A DNA stretch of 7,966 nt from Moraxellaceae bacterium (GCA_002402125.1 NVVG01000050.1:12273-20238); one strand, 5' to 3'. Positions 1 through 6,377 are shown, counted from the stretch's first letter. Made by a program: numbers and translations. The notes: generated from the letters alone by a model not told the origin.

Positions 1-26
1 GGTTTAGCTTATTATGTGCTTACTGC

Positions 27-233
27 TTAAACGGCAACAACTTTATTTGCACATGGGCCTTTCTGACCTTGGCCAACTTCGTATTCAACGGCTTGGCCAT
101 CATTCAATGTTGCATAATCACCACCCGATTGAATTTCTGAATGATGAACAAATAAATCTTTTCCTCCATCTTCTGGAGTGATAAAACCAAACCCTTTATC
201 TGCATTAAACCACTTAACTGTACCTTTACTCAT
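27..233 (-). CDS. CspA-family cold shock protein
   Basis: This 68-residue protein has the usual length of a bacterial cold shock protein, a single five-stranded OB-fold that binds single-stranded RNA and DNA in the cytoplasm and melts mRNA secondary structure. The sequence opens with the family start GTVKWFN (residues 4-10). RNP1 is KGFGFI (13-18) and RNP2 is LFVHHS (27-32). The RNP2 position that is Phe in E. coli CspA (FVHFS) is His here, a variant that also occurs in the wider family. The end [13 protein letters not shown] is typical. The ATG at 233 has a GAGA Shine-Dalgarno-like stretch six bases upstream. About 100 bp of AT-rich DNA separates it from the next gene upstream, so it probably has its own promoter. 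Which paralogue (CspA, CspD or CspG-like) cannot be decided from the sequence, so no symbol is given. The family assignment is secure. Confidence 0.96.
   Translation of the reverse strand: MSKGTVKWFNADKGFGFITPEDGGKDLFVHHSEIQSGGDYATLNDGQAVEYEVGQGQKGPCANKVVAV
66..92 (-). other. see 266-292: promoter search note for cspA-like gene (no site at 66-92)
   Basis: This interval lies inside the cold shock coding region and holds no separate feature. It is listed only to say that the promoter-like elements for this gene are upstream of the ATG, at 266-292. Confidence 0.05.
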
Positions 234-265
234 AACGTTCTCTTTATTTTATGGTGAATGATTGT

Positions 266-292
266 ATTATGCTTTTGCTATTATCATTACAA
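266..292 (-). promoter_or_regulatory. possible sigma-70 promoter of the cold shock gene
   Basis: Reading on the minus strand, TTGTAA (292-287) is followed after 15 bases by CATAAT (271-266), a five-of-six match to the -10 consensus. The -35 match is modest and the spacing is short. If real, transcription would begin about 25 bases before the ATG, leaving a much shorter leader than that of E. coli cspA. This is a by-eye call in AT-rich DNA. Confidence 0.3.
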
Positions 293-337
293 AACAATTT
301 TTTAGTCTAGCTATGCATATAAAGTTAAATTAGTGCG

Positions 338-379
338 TAGCTTGCTTAGCTTGCTTAGCTTGCTTAGCTTGCTTAGCTT
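338..379. repeat. 9-bp tandem repeat, about 4.7 copies
   Basis: The unit TAGCTTGCT occurs four times in perfect tandem (338-373), followed by a partial fifth copy (374-379). The stop codon of the small minus-strand gene at 373-477 lies in the array. Read on the minus strand, every nine bases bring another in-frame TAA, so the repeat sets a run of stops and cannot extend the protein. Perfect short repeats of this sort often vary in copy number through replication slippage. No function is evident. Confidence 0.9.
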
Positions 380-477
380 TTACTAGACTGCTTTTCTTTT
401 TTCTCCTTCCGTTTTTCTTTCAACGTTTTTTCAGATTTCTTTTTTACTGCTTTTTTGGCATCTTTACCCTTAGCCAT
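373..477 (-). CDS. small Lys-rich basic protein (34 aa)
   Basis: An ATG at 477 opens a 34-codon frame with a good Shine-Dalgarno sequence (GGAGAG, six bases upstream), which is the main reason to call it a gene. The product starts MAKGKDAKKAVKKKSEKT and contains about 15 Lys plus one Arg, with no hydrophobic core. It is therefore likely disordered or a single charged helix, and could bind nucleic acid or ribosomes. It resembles the short MAKGK-type basic proteins annotated as hypothetical in many gammaproteobacteria, but this is from memory and no function is known to me. The gene lies 42 bases downstream of the attC-like site at 519-600 and upstream of the cold shock gene on the same strand. 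Its stop codon is inside the tandem repeat at 338-379. Confidence 0.72.
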   Translation of the reverse strand: MAKGKDAKKAVKKKSEKTLKEKRKEKKEKQSSKS

Positions 478-518
478 AAGTCTCTCCTATACTTTTAGTT
501 ATTTGATGTTAAAGGTCT

Positions 519-600
519 GTTAAACAAACGGCGTTATTTGAAACATAACGTATAACTGAAGCGAGTACCTTATACGTCGTTTTCAAACTTCTTGTTAGAG
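519..600 (-). other. attC-like site A (large imperfect hairpin)
   Basis: On the minus strand the site starts with R'' CTCTAAC (600-594) and ends near GTTTAAC (525-519), one base off the GTTRRRY consensus. Between them lies a strong inverted repeat. The arm TTTGAAACATAACGTATAA (537-555) pairs almost completely with TTATACGTCGTTTTCAAA (570-587) around a 14-base loop. The R''-side half, including TTTGAAAACGACG, is shared with the sites at 4170-4223 and 7432-7503, and the flank CTGGTATACT just outside R'' is shared too. The folding and this sharing support an integron recombination site. The R' end is less certain. Confidence 0.55.
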
Positions 601-813
601 TATACCAGAGATACACCCTATCCATAGCCTTCTAAGAAGACAACAGTTTTCACATAGCAGCCTGATATTCCCGCGACCAAAACCAGTGAAAGCAGCCGCT
701 TCTTCGCGATCAGAAACACCAAAAGTATAGTATTTTACACCCTGAACGCCAACGACAAGCTTAGGGAGGCCCCCTTGCTCGCTCTCGGAGACTAGCCACG
801 CCGACTCTTTGAA
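595..813 (-). pseudogene. remnant of an unrecognised coding sequence
   Basis: The minus strand is open for 72 codons here but has no ATG, GTG or TTG start. The same frame continues upstream of a TAA at 814-816 for another 34 codons. The peptide in the middle looks like genuine protein sequence (for example LPKLVVGVQGVKYYTFGVSD, then REEAAAFTGFGRG). The final part is Cys- and Leu-rich and less convincing. The region appears more GC-rich than its surroundings. The terminal TAA lies in the R'' box of attC-like site A, as in the intact cassettes nearby. I read it as a broken cassette gene or a degraded repeat carrying a piece of one. The family is not recognised. It may instead be a conserved non-coding repeat that happens to be open. 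Confidence 0.35.
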
Positions 814-1117
814 TTAGTTCCATAAAATCAGGAGAAGTTCAACCCGGCTCAACAGAACAATAAATGATCGATGGGCGGCACCCATCTGTCCTTCAATCCA
901 ACAACAAAACCCTTGCGGCTAGCCTGGCCCTGAGTAACCGGCTCTTAAAGTTTACTCCTGCTTTCACCAAATCGCTGAAAAAGAAGCACAGCTCACTAGG
1001 GTTAACGTGTTACGCCTCAGAATATAAGTCTTTAACCTGACGAAAGCGAGTCTAGATTCAGATGATTATCCCAATATGGGCTAAACTTCTCGTAATATAT
1101 ATCATTGAGATTTCTGT
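814..1117. other. non-coding stretch upstream of the chemotaxis receptor gene
   Basis: No intact gene was found on either strand. The left part continues the degraded minus-strand frame described at 595-813 (frame open to about 918). Nearer the receptor gene, TTAACG (1002-1007) and TATAAG (1023-1028), 15 bases apart, could be a weak sigma-70 promoter. No sigma-28 (flagellar) promoter of the TAAA-N15-GCCGATAA type was seen. A short perfect stem CCCA/TGGG sits at 1070-1080. Confidence 0.4.
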
Positions 1118-3448
1118 ATGAAAATCAGTCAAAAAATCACCCTGGGCACTTCTGCACTAGTTATCTTCGCTACATTATCTACCGCAACTATTTTGAGTGT
1201 TATCGCTGAAAAGAAAGTAAGCTCCGCATTGCAAACCCAGGTAAAAAACAACCTAACAGCGGTACGCGAAAGTACCAAAATCGCAATTGAAAATTATTTT
1301 CAAATGATTAATTTTCAAATCCAAACACTATCCAATGACAGAATGATTATTGACGCAACAATACGTTTCAAAACAGCATTCGACAATTATAAAACCGAAC
1401 TTTTCGTTGAAGATGTGTCAACATATCGTAATAAACTAACCACTTATTACACCGAAGAATTTAATACTGAGTACCGTAAACGCAATAATGGATTATCTTT
1501 TGAAGTAAATTCGTTGACCCGTCAACTAGATGATGAGAGCGTTTTGCTGCAATACTCTTATATTAAGGCCAACGAGAATGCTCTCGGTGAAAAAGACAAG
1601 CTAATTTCACTTAATAACCAAACCAGTTACGACCAATTCCATAGCCTTTATCATCCTCATATCAAAGATTATCTAGATCGATTTGGTTATTACGATATTT
1701 TTATTGTAAACCCAGATAGTGGCGACATTGTTTATTCCGTATTTAAGGAATTGGATTACTCCACATCATTAAAAAATGGGCCCTTTAGCAACTCTGGAAT
1801 AGGCGAAGTTTTTGACAAGGCAAATAAGCTAACCTCCACTACAGAATTTGTTATCACCGATTTTTCAGCCTATACACCGTCTTATGAAGATCCCGCATCA
1901 TTTATTGCTTCCCCGATATTTGACGGCGACAAAAAGATCGGAATTTTAATATTCCAAATGCCCATTGGCCGTATCAATGACATCATGACCCATCACAGCA
2001 AATGGAAACAAAATGGTCTTGGTGAGACTGGTGAAACTTACCTTGTTGCTGCTGATAAGACTTTACGTAGTATGAGTCGCTTCTTGATTGAGGACTCAAA
2101 GAGTTACCTTGCAGCTCTAAAGGTCGCAGGTACAGACGAAAAACTAATCAAAAAAATCGAAGCCAAACAAACATCTATATCATTACAGCCATCTAATACA
2201 CCCGGTGTAATCGATGCGCTAGCAGGAAATACTGATTTTGATACATTTCCCGACTATCGTAACGTTCCTGTTTTATCCGCATACGCACCGGTTAATATTC
2301 AAGGTTTAAACTGGGTGGTCATGAGCGAAATCGATGTAGCGGAAGCCTATGCCCCGATACAAACAATGAAGGCTACAATCAATACCGCGGCATTATTCCT
2401 TTGTATTGTTCTTGCGTCGATAGGTGCTGGATTAAGCTGGATTTTTTCTTCATACCTAGTAAGACCACTTAATACCGTAGTAGATGCCATAAAAAACATG
2501 GTACAAGGTGAAGGAGATCTCACTCAACGATTAAGCTATTTAGAAGATGATGAGCTGGGTGATTTGTCAAATTACGTTAATTCGCTAATGGAAAAACTAC
2601 AGTCCATGTTATGGGAAATGGCCGATCTTATTAATGCCTTGGCCACCTCCTCTACTCAACTACGTACCGCTGCCACAGCCACCACTGCCGATATACAGGA
2701 TCAACAAATTCAAACAGAGCTACTCGCTACCGCAATGAACGAAATGACTGCTACGGTTCACGAGGTCGCTATTAGTGCACAGAACTCCGCCCAAGGAGCT
2801 GAATCTGCGAAGTCACAGACTTCTGCAGGTTTTAAAATTATGAATCAAAGCATCGATGAAATTGATTCGTTAGTGCAGAAAGTTACAAGTTCAGCAGAGG
2901 CCATTCAAATACTTACTAACGATACTGCCAATATTGGCAGTGTGCTTGATGTAATCAAGAGTATTGCCGAACAAACTAATTTACTAGCGCTAAACGCAGC
3001 TATTGAAGCCGCTAGAGCAGGAGAACAGGGGCGTGGTTTTGCAGTAGTGGCTGATGAGGTACGGACGCTAGCATCCAAAACACAAGAATCCACTAACGAA
3101 ATTGAAGGCATGATTGAAAAACTCCAATCCGCAGCAAAGAATGCAGTAATCGAGATGGAGCACAGTCAACAAAGCGCTAATGCTGGTAAAGCAAAAATGG
3201 CTGAAACTGGCGCAGCTTTAGGAGAAATTCTCGACGCTGTTGACAAAATATCGGGGTTAAATTTTCAGATTGCCAGCGCCGCCGAAGAGCAAAGTAACGT
3301 TGCGGAAGAAATTAACCGCAATGTTGTGAGCATTAATACCAGCGGAGAAGGAACGGCAAAAAGCGCTGAGCAAACGTCAGTATCAAGTGAGAAATTGACT
3401 GAAGTGGCACAAAAGCTACAACATCTAGTCCAACTTTTTAAAATATAA
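1118..3448 (+). CDS. methyl-accepting chemotaxis protein, Cache-type sensor
   Basis: This 776-residue inner-membrane receptor senses a small molecule in the periplasm and controls the CheA kinase. A first membrane helix spans about residues 8-30. A large periplasmic region (about 31-415) follows, whose length and pattern ([20 protein letters not shown] near 189-208, [20 protein letters not shown] near 263-282, VLSAYAPV near 385-392) suggest a double Cache fold. A second membrane helix (about 423-447) leads to a HAMP domain (about 448-500). The cytoplasmic signalling domain (about 510-776) has the near-invariant hairpin tip [20 protein letters not shown] (618-637) and then [15 protein letters not shown] (638-652). 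No CheR-binding pentapeptide ends the protein. The start has only a weak GAGA seven bases upstream, but places the first helix correctly. The gene runs opposite to every other complete gene in the window and has no chemotaxis neighbours, so it is an orphan receptor. The ligand is unknown. Confidence 0.96.
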   Translation: MKISQKITLGTSALVIFATLSTATILSVIAEKKVSSALQTQVKNNLTAVRESTKIAIENYFQMINFQIQTLSNDRMIIDATIRFKTAFDNYKTELFVEDVSTYRNKLTTYYTEEFNTEYRKRNNGLSFEVNSLTRQLDDESVLLQYSYIKANENALGEKDKLISLNNQTSYDQFHSLYHPHIKDYLDRFGYYDIFIVNPDSGDIVYSVFKELDYSTSLKNGPFSNSGIGEVFDKANKLTSTTEFVITDFSAYTPSYEDPASFIASPIFDGDKKIGILIFQMPIGRINDIMTHHSKWKQNGLGETGETYLVAADKTLRSMSRFLIEDSKSYLAALKVAGTDEKLIKKIEAKQTSISLQPSNTPGVIDALAGNTDFDTFPDYRNVPVLSAYAPVNIQGLNWVVMSEIDVAEAYAPIQTMKATINTAALFLCIVLASIGAGLSWIFSSYLVRPLNTVVDAIKNMVQGEGDLTQRLSYLEDDELGDLSNYVNSLMEKLQSMLWEMADLINALATSSTQLRTAATATTADIQDQQIQTELLATAMNEMTATVHEVAISAQNSAQGAESAKSQTSAGFKIMNQSIDEIDSLVQKVTSSAEAIQILTNDTANIGSVLDVIKSIAEQTNLLALNAAIEAARAGEQGRGFAVVADEVRTLASKTQESTNEIEGMIEKLQSAAKNAVIEMEHSQQSANAGKAKMAETGAALGEILDAVDKISGLNFQIASAAEEQSNVAEEINRNVVSINTSGEGTAKSAEQTSVSSEKLTEVAQKLQHLVQLFKI

Positions 3449-3456
3449 ATATTTTC
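3433..3456. terminator. AT-only inverted repeat at the receptor stop codon, weak terminator candidate
   Basis: AAAATAT and ATATTTT (3440-3455) form an inverted repeat over the stop codon of the receptor gene. The stem has no G or C and no separate U tract, so it is a poor intrinsic terminator. No better one was seen before 3615. Confidence 0.15.
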
Positions 3457-3614
3457 GCAACGACAATTGGCAACACTATAGAGTCAAACTTAGGGCTAAA
3501 TATAGGTTAAAGGGCTATGGACCCTCAGAGGAAGAGCCTGCAAGGAAGCAAAGAATATGAGGAGGTAGATGCGGTGGTTACGCTGTACCCCGCCCTCCCC
3601 CTCTCTGCATAATA

Positions 3615-3794
3615 TTAAATTACGACCACTAGCTGCTCATTAATATCATTCTCAACACACTCTTTTCTGTACTTCGTCATTTCAAAATCGGCATATTTGG
3701 AAGCCTTCCAAGCCTCTATAAGATCGCTGTTGTCCACATCCCATGGATGAAAGTCTTTCCTATGAAAATCTAGATACGATTTACGCAAGCTCAT
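3615..3794 (-). CDS. small hypothetical cassette protein (59 aa)
   Basis: A 59-codon frame runs from ATG at 3794 to TAA at 3615. It begins MSLRKSYLDFHRKDFHPWDV and ends NEQLVVVI. It is acidic and basic in patches, with aromatic residues in the first half (Y7, F10, F15, W18) and no membrane segment or signal peptide, so a small soluble protein is likely. I do not recognise its family. The case for a real gene is positional. The ATG lies ten bases beyond the start of the R' box of the well-formed attC site at 3798-3875, exactly where first codons of cassette genes sit, and it is on the array strand. There is no clear Shine-Dalgarno sequence, which is not unusual for cassette genes. No attC site could be found after its stop codon, so its own recombination site is lost or unrecognisable. 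Confidence 0.6.
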   Translation of the reverse strand: MSLRKSYLDFHRKDFHPWDVDNSDLIEAWKASKYADFEMTKYRKECVENDINEQLVVVI

Positions 3795-3797
3795 TAA

Positions 3798-3875
3798 GGC
3801 TAACCCACGCAGTTGCCGGCATCTTGTAGCGATGAAGGAGCTGAAAGGCGTCCCGACAACCTGCCTTTGTTATAC
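3798..3875 (-). other. attC site E, well formed
   Basis: On the minus strand R'' GTATAAC (3875-3869) is followed by an arm GCAGGTTGTCGG. This pairs with CCGGCAACTGC near the other end, leaving one unpaired G in the first arm, the extrahelical-base pattern of attC sites. R' is GTTAGCC (3804-3798). At 78 bp it is in the normal size range. It separates the DUF1971 gene, whose stop is seven bases before R'', from the 59-codon gene. Confidence 0.78.
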
Positions 3876-3881
3876 AAATCC

Positions 3882-4157
3882 TTACCGGTAAAACTCGACA
3901 TAAAACCTTACTCGACCGAGTGGTTTAATATGATGAAGGATTATTGGCTCTACTACACCACAATTGTTTTCAGTGAGTTTAATAACCTCTTCATCTGGCT
4001 CCAAAATTGTGTATTCCAAGCTACCTTCCAGAATAACAATTTTTCCCCAAACGCCTTCCTTAGTTTGATGATCTTTAAGCAAGCCATCAGGCACAGTAGT
4101 TTCCGTAAACTCGGGCGTCTTTTTGTAGGACTCTACATTCGCTGGTAAATGCTTCAT
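3882..4157 (-). CDS. DUF1971 family protein (cupin-like, TehB N-terminus-like)
   Basis: This 91-residue protein matches the compact DUF1971 family along its whole length. The opening MKHLPANVESYKKTPEF, then VPDGLLKDHQTKEGVWGKI (22-40), LEGSLEYTI (43-51), GVVEPIILHHIKPLG (67-81) and the final RFYVEFYR (84-91) are the expected blocks. Members fold as a small beta-barrel of cupin type and occur alone or fused to the tellurite-resistance methyltransferase TehB. Their reaction is not established. His30, His75 and His76 could bind a metal or ligand, which is inference. The ATG at 4157 lies 13 bases after the R' box of the attC-like site 4170-4223, and a GAGCGAG Shine-Dalgarno-like stretch precedes it. 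The length is complete and there is no sign of decay. It is one cassette, ended by the attC at 3798-3875. Confidence 0.9.
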   Translation of the reverse strand: MKHLPANVESYKKTPEFTETTVPDGLLKDHQTKEGVWGKIVILEGSLEYTILEPDEEVIKLTENNCGVVEPIILHHIKPLGRVRFYVEFYR

Positions 4158-4169
4158 ACTCGCTCTTCT

Positions 4170-4223
4170 TTATAACGTTTTATATCGACGCGTGATTATT
4201 CGTCATTTTCAAATATGTTATTA
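4170..4223 (-). other. attC-like site B
   Basis: On the minus strand the boxes are TAATAAC (4223-4217) and GTTATAA (4176-4170), 54 bp end to end. Inner arms GACG and CGTC can pair around AATAATCACG. From the first box through CACGCGTC the sequence closely follows the site at 7432-7503, and the same CTGGTATACT flank stands just outside the box. R' lies directly before the DUF1971 start. Confidence 0.62.
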
Positions 4224-4274
4224 AGTATACCAGGTGCACGCTCAATCGCTATGCCACTACAGCCATGTAATCCC

Positions 4275-4358
4275 CTAAAATTCATCTAAGGGATTTTCGC
4301 ATGCTTCTTTAAGTGCTCCTATAAGGACACATTCAATTTTCTTATCCGATTTGCGCAT
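4275..4358 (-). pseudogene. decayed mini-gene, 27 codons
   Basis: ATG at 4358 opens a 27-codon frame, MRKSDKKIECVLIGALKEAC continuing to a TAG at 4275. After the stop the same frame reads GITWL and then another TAG. From memory, a family of small proteins in marine gammaproteobacteria begins MRKxDKxI, has a VCE motif and continues with GFxWLTHxV. The GITWL piece beyond the stop would be the next block of that family, which suggests an ORF broken by point mutations. It lies between two R'-like boxes, so it may be the relic of a cassette closed by the attC-like site at 4170-4223. No strong Shine-Dalgarno sequence is visible. A genuine 27-residue peptide gene cannot be excluded. Confidence 0.4.
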
Positions 4359-4386
4359 ATGTCTACTTTTCGTGGGTAAGAATAAT

Positions 4387-4417
4387 ACTTAACAAAAGCC
4401 ACACTATTTCTTTGTAA
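4387..4417 (-). other. reduced cassette boundary, R'-like box with small hairpin
   Basis: GTTAAGT (4393-4387 on the minus strand) matches the GTTRRRY consensus. ACAAAAG (4392-4398) and CTTTGT (4410-4415) can form a small stem just after the stop of the 169-codon gene. There is no proper R'' box, so this would be a truncated attC site at best. Confidence 0.25.
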
Positions 4418-4927
4418 TCATCCTTCACTCCAGACTTCATCGCCGACATGAAGTGTCGAGATATTTTCCTCTTCTACAGAACCACCTGGCGTTGAAGCCA
4501 GAGAATTCAAGAAAGCCTCCAGTGATGACCATAAAGAAAGAACACCGCGATCAAAGCCCTCACTTTCATTGTCCCAATCACTTTCAGAAAAATAACCTAT
4601 AGCAAGTTCTGAACTATCCAATGTAATAACTAAAACACCGCCATCAATTAGAAAGATAGGTAAAAAAGATACAGCATGCTGCCATTCACCGTCTTCGCCC
4701 ACTATAGCATCATCAAATTCATGTATCGCCAGCATGTCCCAACAAGGAGGACAAGGTGTCACTTCATATGACATTTCAGGCATAAAACCTTCGATATCCA
4801 TTGCTTTGGTAAAGTGATTTTTATACTCAAATATACGTCCGGTTTCAAATAGGCTTTTGATCCGGGAGTCTATATTTCTATCTGCCAATAACCTTATTGA
4901 TATTACAGTCAATTCTGCAGCATTCAT
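4418..4927 (-). CDS. hypothetical protein of a gene cassette (169 aa)
   Basis: The family is not recognised with confidence. The 169-residue product is acidic, soluble-looking and without a signal peptide or membrane helix. A CPPCW motif (59-63) could bind metal or form a disulfide. The stretch FLPIFLIDGGVLVITLDSS (88-106) followed by IGYFSESDW (110-118) and SLWSSLEAFLNSL (131-143) resembles the strand-rich core and terminal helix of SMI1/KNR4 (SUKH) proteins, many of which are toxin immunity proteins or modular antitoxin-like partners. That similarity is only by eye, and no toxin gene is adjacent. The ATG at 4927 has GGAT about seven bases upstream and lies 26 bases after the R' box of the attC site at 4953-5003. 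The frame is intact and fills its cassette. Confidence 0.8.
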   Translation of the reverse strand: MNAAELTVISIRLLADRNIDSRIKSLFETGRIFEYKNHFTKAMDIEGFMPEMSYEVTPCPPCWDMLAIHEFDDAIVGEDGEWQHAVSFLPIFLIDGGVLVITLDSSELAIGYFSESDWDNESEGFDRGVLSLWSSLEAFLNSLASTPGGSVEEENISTLHVGDEVWSEG

Positions 4928-4952
4928 TCTTTATCCGTTTTCATATTTATTA

Positions 4953-5003
4953 TGTTAACGTCCAACGCAAAACTCGCAGTTATTTTGGCGTGGATTGTTA
5001 GGT
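4953..5003 (-). other. attC site D, well formed
   Basis: On the minus strand R'' ACCTAAC (5003-4997) is a perfect RYYYAAC. It is followed by AATCCACGCC, which pairs with GCGTTGGA except for one extra base, and R' CGTTAACA closes the 51-bp site. The outer boxes can pair as well. The TAA stop of the peptidase gene lies inside R''. This is the clearest attC site in the window, and its polarity (AA after R'', CG before R') gives the minus-strand direction of the array. Confidence 0.85.
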
Positions 5004-5822
5004 TTTTATTTCATTAATGAAACTGTACCATGTATCTTCTAGTCCTAAATCATAGTTTTCGATAAATGCTTTTTCGAACGTGACCCCGCTAAGAATCTGA
5101 AACATAAGTCTGTTAAAACCGGTGATGTTGGTTCTTTTTAAATAGGCCACAAACATTGAACTTTGTCTATAATACATATTCTGCGCAAAGAAGGGGTCAG
5201 AATAATTCTCGGTGAACCCATACGAGTCAGCATTTTTCATCCTAAATATGGAACCATTTATATCGGGAATAAAAAATGATTGCGATTTTAAAGCCTTTTC
5301 AGCATCACTTATACTAACTTTCTCCGCACCACCACCCTCTGACACAAATGTGGCTAAACCTTCTTGAAACCAACCCGGCACATTATTATAGAGAGTAAGC
5401 CCGCCCAGTTTTTGTGCTAGATGCAGGTGGGATAATTCGTGAGCAAGTACACTTTTTGTTGTTTTTGGGCGAGCAAGTAGTTTTGGGGATAGGAAAACCT
5501 TATCACCAATCGTTGCTCCCCTAGATTTTCTCATTGTAGTGTGCTTTTCGTAGCATTCCAGCGTCGCGCAAATATGGACTAATACTTCCTCAGAAAACAT
5601 CTCAGAATGTATAGACTCTACCATAGCAATAGAGTCATCCATATGATCGGCGATGATATTAGAAAAATCTTCGGCCCCCTCTTCGAACAAAACTCTTGAA
5701 TCTTCAGAGTGAGGAAGAAAATGCTCTGTCGACTCGATATAGGCGATACCCATTTTTACTAACGAGCAACTTTGTAGCGCTATAAGTATTGGAATTCCAA
5801 TTAATATCGATAATATTTTCAA
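4998..5822 (-). CDS. lipoprotein zinc metallopeptidase (gluzincin, MA-like)
   Basis: The 274-residue protein starts with an export signal (KILSILIGIPILIALQSC) ending in a lipobox-like LQSC, so Cys19 is the probable lipidated residue and the enzyme would sit on the periplasmic face of a membrane. AHELSHLHLA (127-136) contains the zinc motif HExxH (His128, Glu129, His132). WFQEGLATF (151-159) supplies the third ligand Glu154, the EGLA pattern of gluzincin peptidases. This combination resembles the peptidase-MA-like proteins. The substrate is unknown. The start is TTG at 5822, chosen because GAGAGAG stands seven bases upstream and because a later Met would cut off the lipoprotein signal. The stop codon is within attC site D. 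It is larger than most cassette cargo but intact. Confidence 0.85.
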   Translation of the reverse strand: MKILSILIGIPILIALQSCSLVKMGIAYIESTEHFLPHSEDSRVLFEEGAEDFSNIIADHMDDSIAMVESIHSEMFSEEVLVHICATLECYEKHTTMRKSRGATIGDKVFLSPKLLARPKTTKSVLAHELSHLHLAQKLGGLTLYNNVPGWFQEGLATFVSEGGGAEKVSISDAEKALKSQSFFIPDINGSIFRMKNADSYGFTENYSDPFFAQNMYYRQSSMFVAYLKRTNITGFNRLMFQILSGVTFEKAFIENYDLGLEDTWYSFINEIKT

Positions 5823-5850
5823 TTTTACTCTCTCGCAAACTCGTTCGGAA

Positions 5851-5943
5851 ACCTAACGTTTCTCCACCCCTTAATATTGACTTGGAATCCGTCAAAGCGA
5901 GTGAAGTTCAAATTCCACAAGCTATGCTTGCTATGCGTTTTAT
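5851..5943 (-). other. attC-like site F
   Basis: R' is a perfect GTTAGGT (5857-5851) preceded by AC on the minus strand. The partner box ATAAAAC (5943-5937) is weak but keeps AAC, and it contains the stop codon of the glutaredoxin-fusion gene. Within the 93 bp are two inverted repeats: CTTGTGGAAT with ATTCCAAG, which pairs with a two-base bulge, and a small CAAGC/GCTTG hairpin. The size fits a larger attC. Confidence 0.5.
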
Positions 5944-6377
5944 TGATATATAGTCTTGAATCTTTGGACACTAAAACCACTCATTTTCTTTTTACCTACC
6001 AAAATGACTGGAACCCCTGTGCCTCCCAGTTCTTTAAACCTATTGTTCGCGGCTTTATCCCTTTCAATATCGTATTCAACATAATCTATGCCTTTTTCTT
6101 TGAAATACCGTCTTGCTTTCTTGCAGTAACCACACCAACTGGTTGAATACATTACTACCTTATCTGAGCGTTTTTTCCTTTTTTCACCTTCAAAGAACTC
6201 AAAATCTTCAACTTTAACGTATTTGTAAGAAATCACATCAACGATAATTTTTTCAGCATTATCTTCTTCTCGTGGAGAGTCTCCAAACTGAACCCTTCCA
6301 TCTTCATCCACCCATTTATAAATCTCAGCACCTACCAAAGACGGAACCAATAAGAGTAAAAATACAATATTTTTCAT
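5940..6377 (-). CDS. exported DUF4124-glutaredoxin fusion protein
   Basis: From the ATG at 6377 the product has 145 residues. A signal peptide (MKNIVFLLLLVPSLVGA) with a cleavage site after residue 17 is followed by the DUF4124 signature EIYKWVDEDGRVQFGDSP (18-35), then a charged linker (about 50-72) and a glutaredoxin-like domain (73-145). The domain carries WCGYC (81-85) with the redox pair Cys82/Cys85 and TGVPVILVG (120-128) with the conserved cis-proline. DUF4124 domains are typical of exported proteobacterial proteins. The glutaredoxin part would exchange disulfides in the periplasm, an unusual place because glutathione-dependent glutaredoxins are cytoplasmic, so its electron donor is unclear. 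The frame is open up to 6467, but starting there would bury the signal peptide 30 residues inside. The Shine-Dalgarno sequence is poor for either start. Confidence 0.88.
   Translation of the reverse strand: MKNIVFLLLLVPSLVGAEIYKWVDEDGRVQFGDSPREEDNAEKIIVDVISYKYVKVEDFEFFEGEKRKKRSDKVVMYSTSWCGYCKKARRYFKEKGIDYVEYDIERDKAANNRFKELGGTGVPVILVGKKKMSGFSVQRFKTIYQ

Noticed and set aside
66..92. Promoter at these positions for the cold shock gene
   Set aside because: The interval is inside the coding region. The promoter-like boxes are at 266-292, and the feature entry at 66-92 holds no biological claim.
229..330. Possible attC before the cold shock gene (ATTTAAC at 330-324 and GTTATGA at the start codon)
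   Set aside because: The boxes fit the consensus, but the inner arms share only one 6-bp stem, and the stretch serves better as an ordinary promoter and leader.
338..379. Tandem repeat as a CRISPR array
   Set aside because: The 9-bp units are directly adjacent, with no spacers.
2905..3111. Minus-strand open frame of 68 codons inside the chemotaxis receptor
   Set aside because: It is the antisense shadow of the highly conserved signalling tip, and is Ser/Ala/Leu-rich as such shadows are.
3588..3601. G-rich minus-strand run as a G-quadruplex
   Set aside because: Only three runs of three or more G are present, one short of a canonical intramolecular quadruplex.
3813..4148. Plus-strand open frame of 111 codons
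   Set aside because: It overlaps the DUF1971 gene antisense and attC site E, and its peptide has no family pattern. The minus-strand gene explains the open frame.
5704..5895. Minus-strand open frame of 63 codons in another frame of the peptidase start region
   Set aside because: It overlaps the lipoprotein signal and attC-like site F and has no recognisable protein features.
5877..6146. Plus-strand open frame of 89 codons
   Set aside because: It is antisense to the glutaredoxin domain, which has clear motifs on the minus strand.
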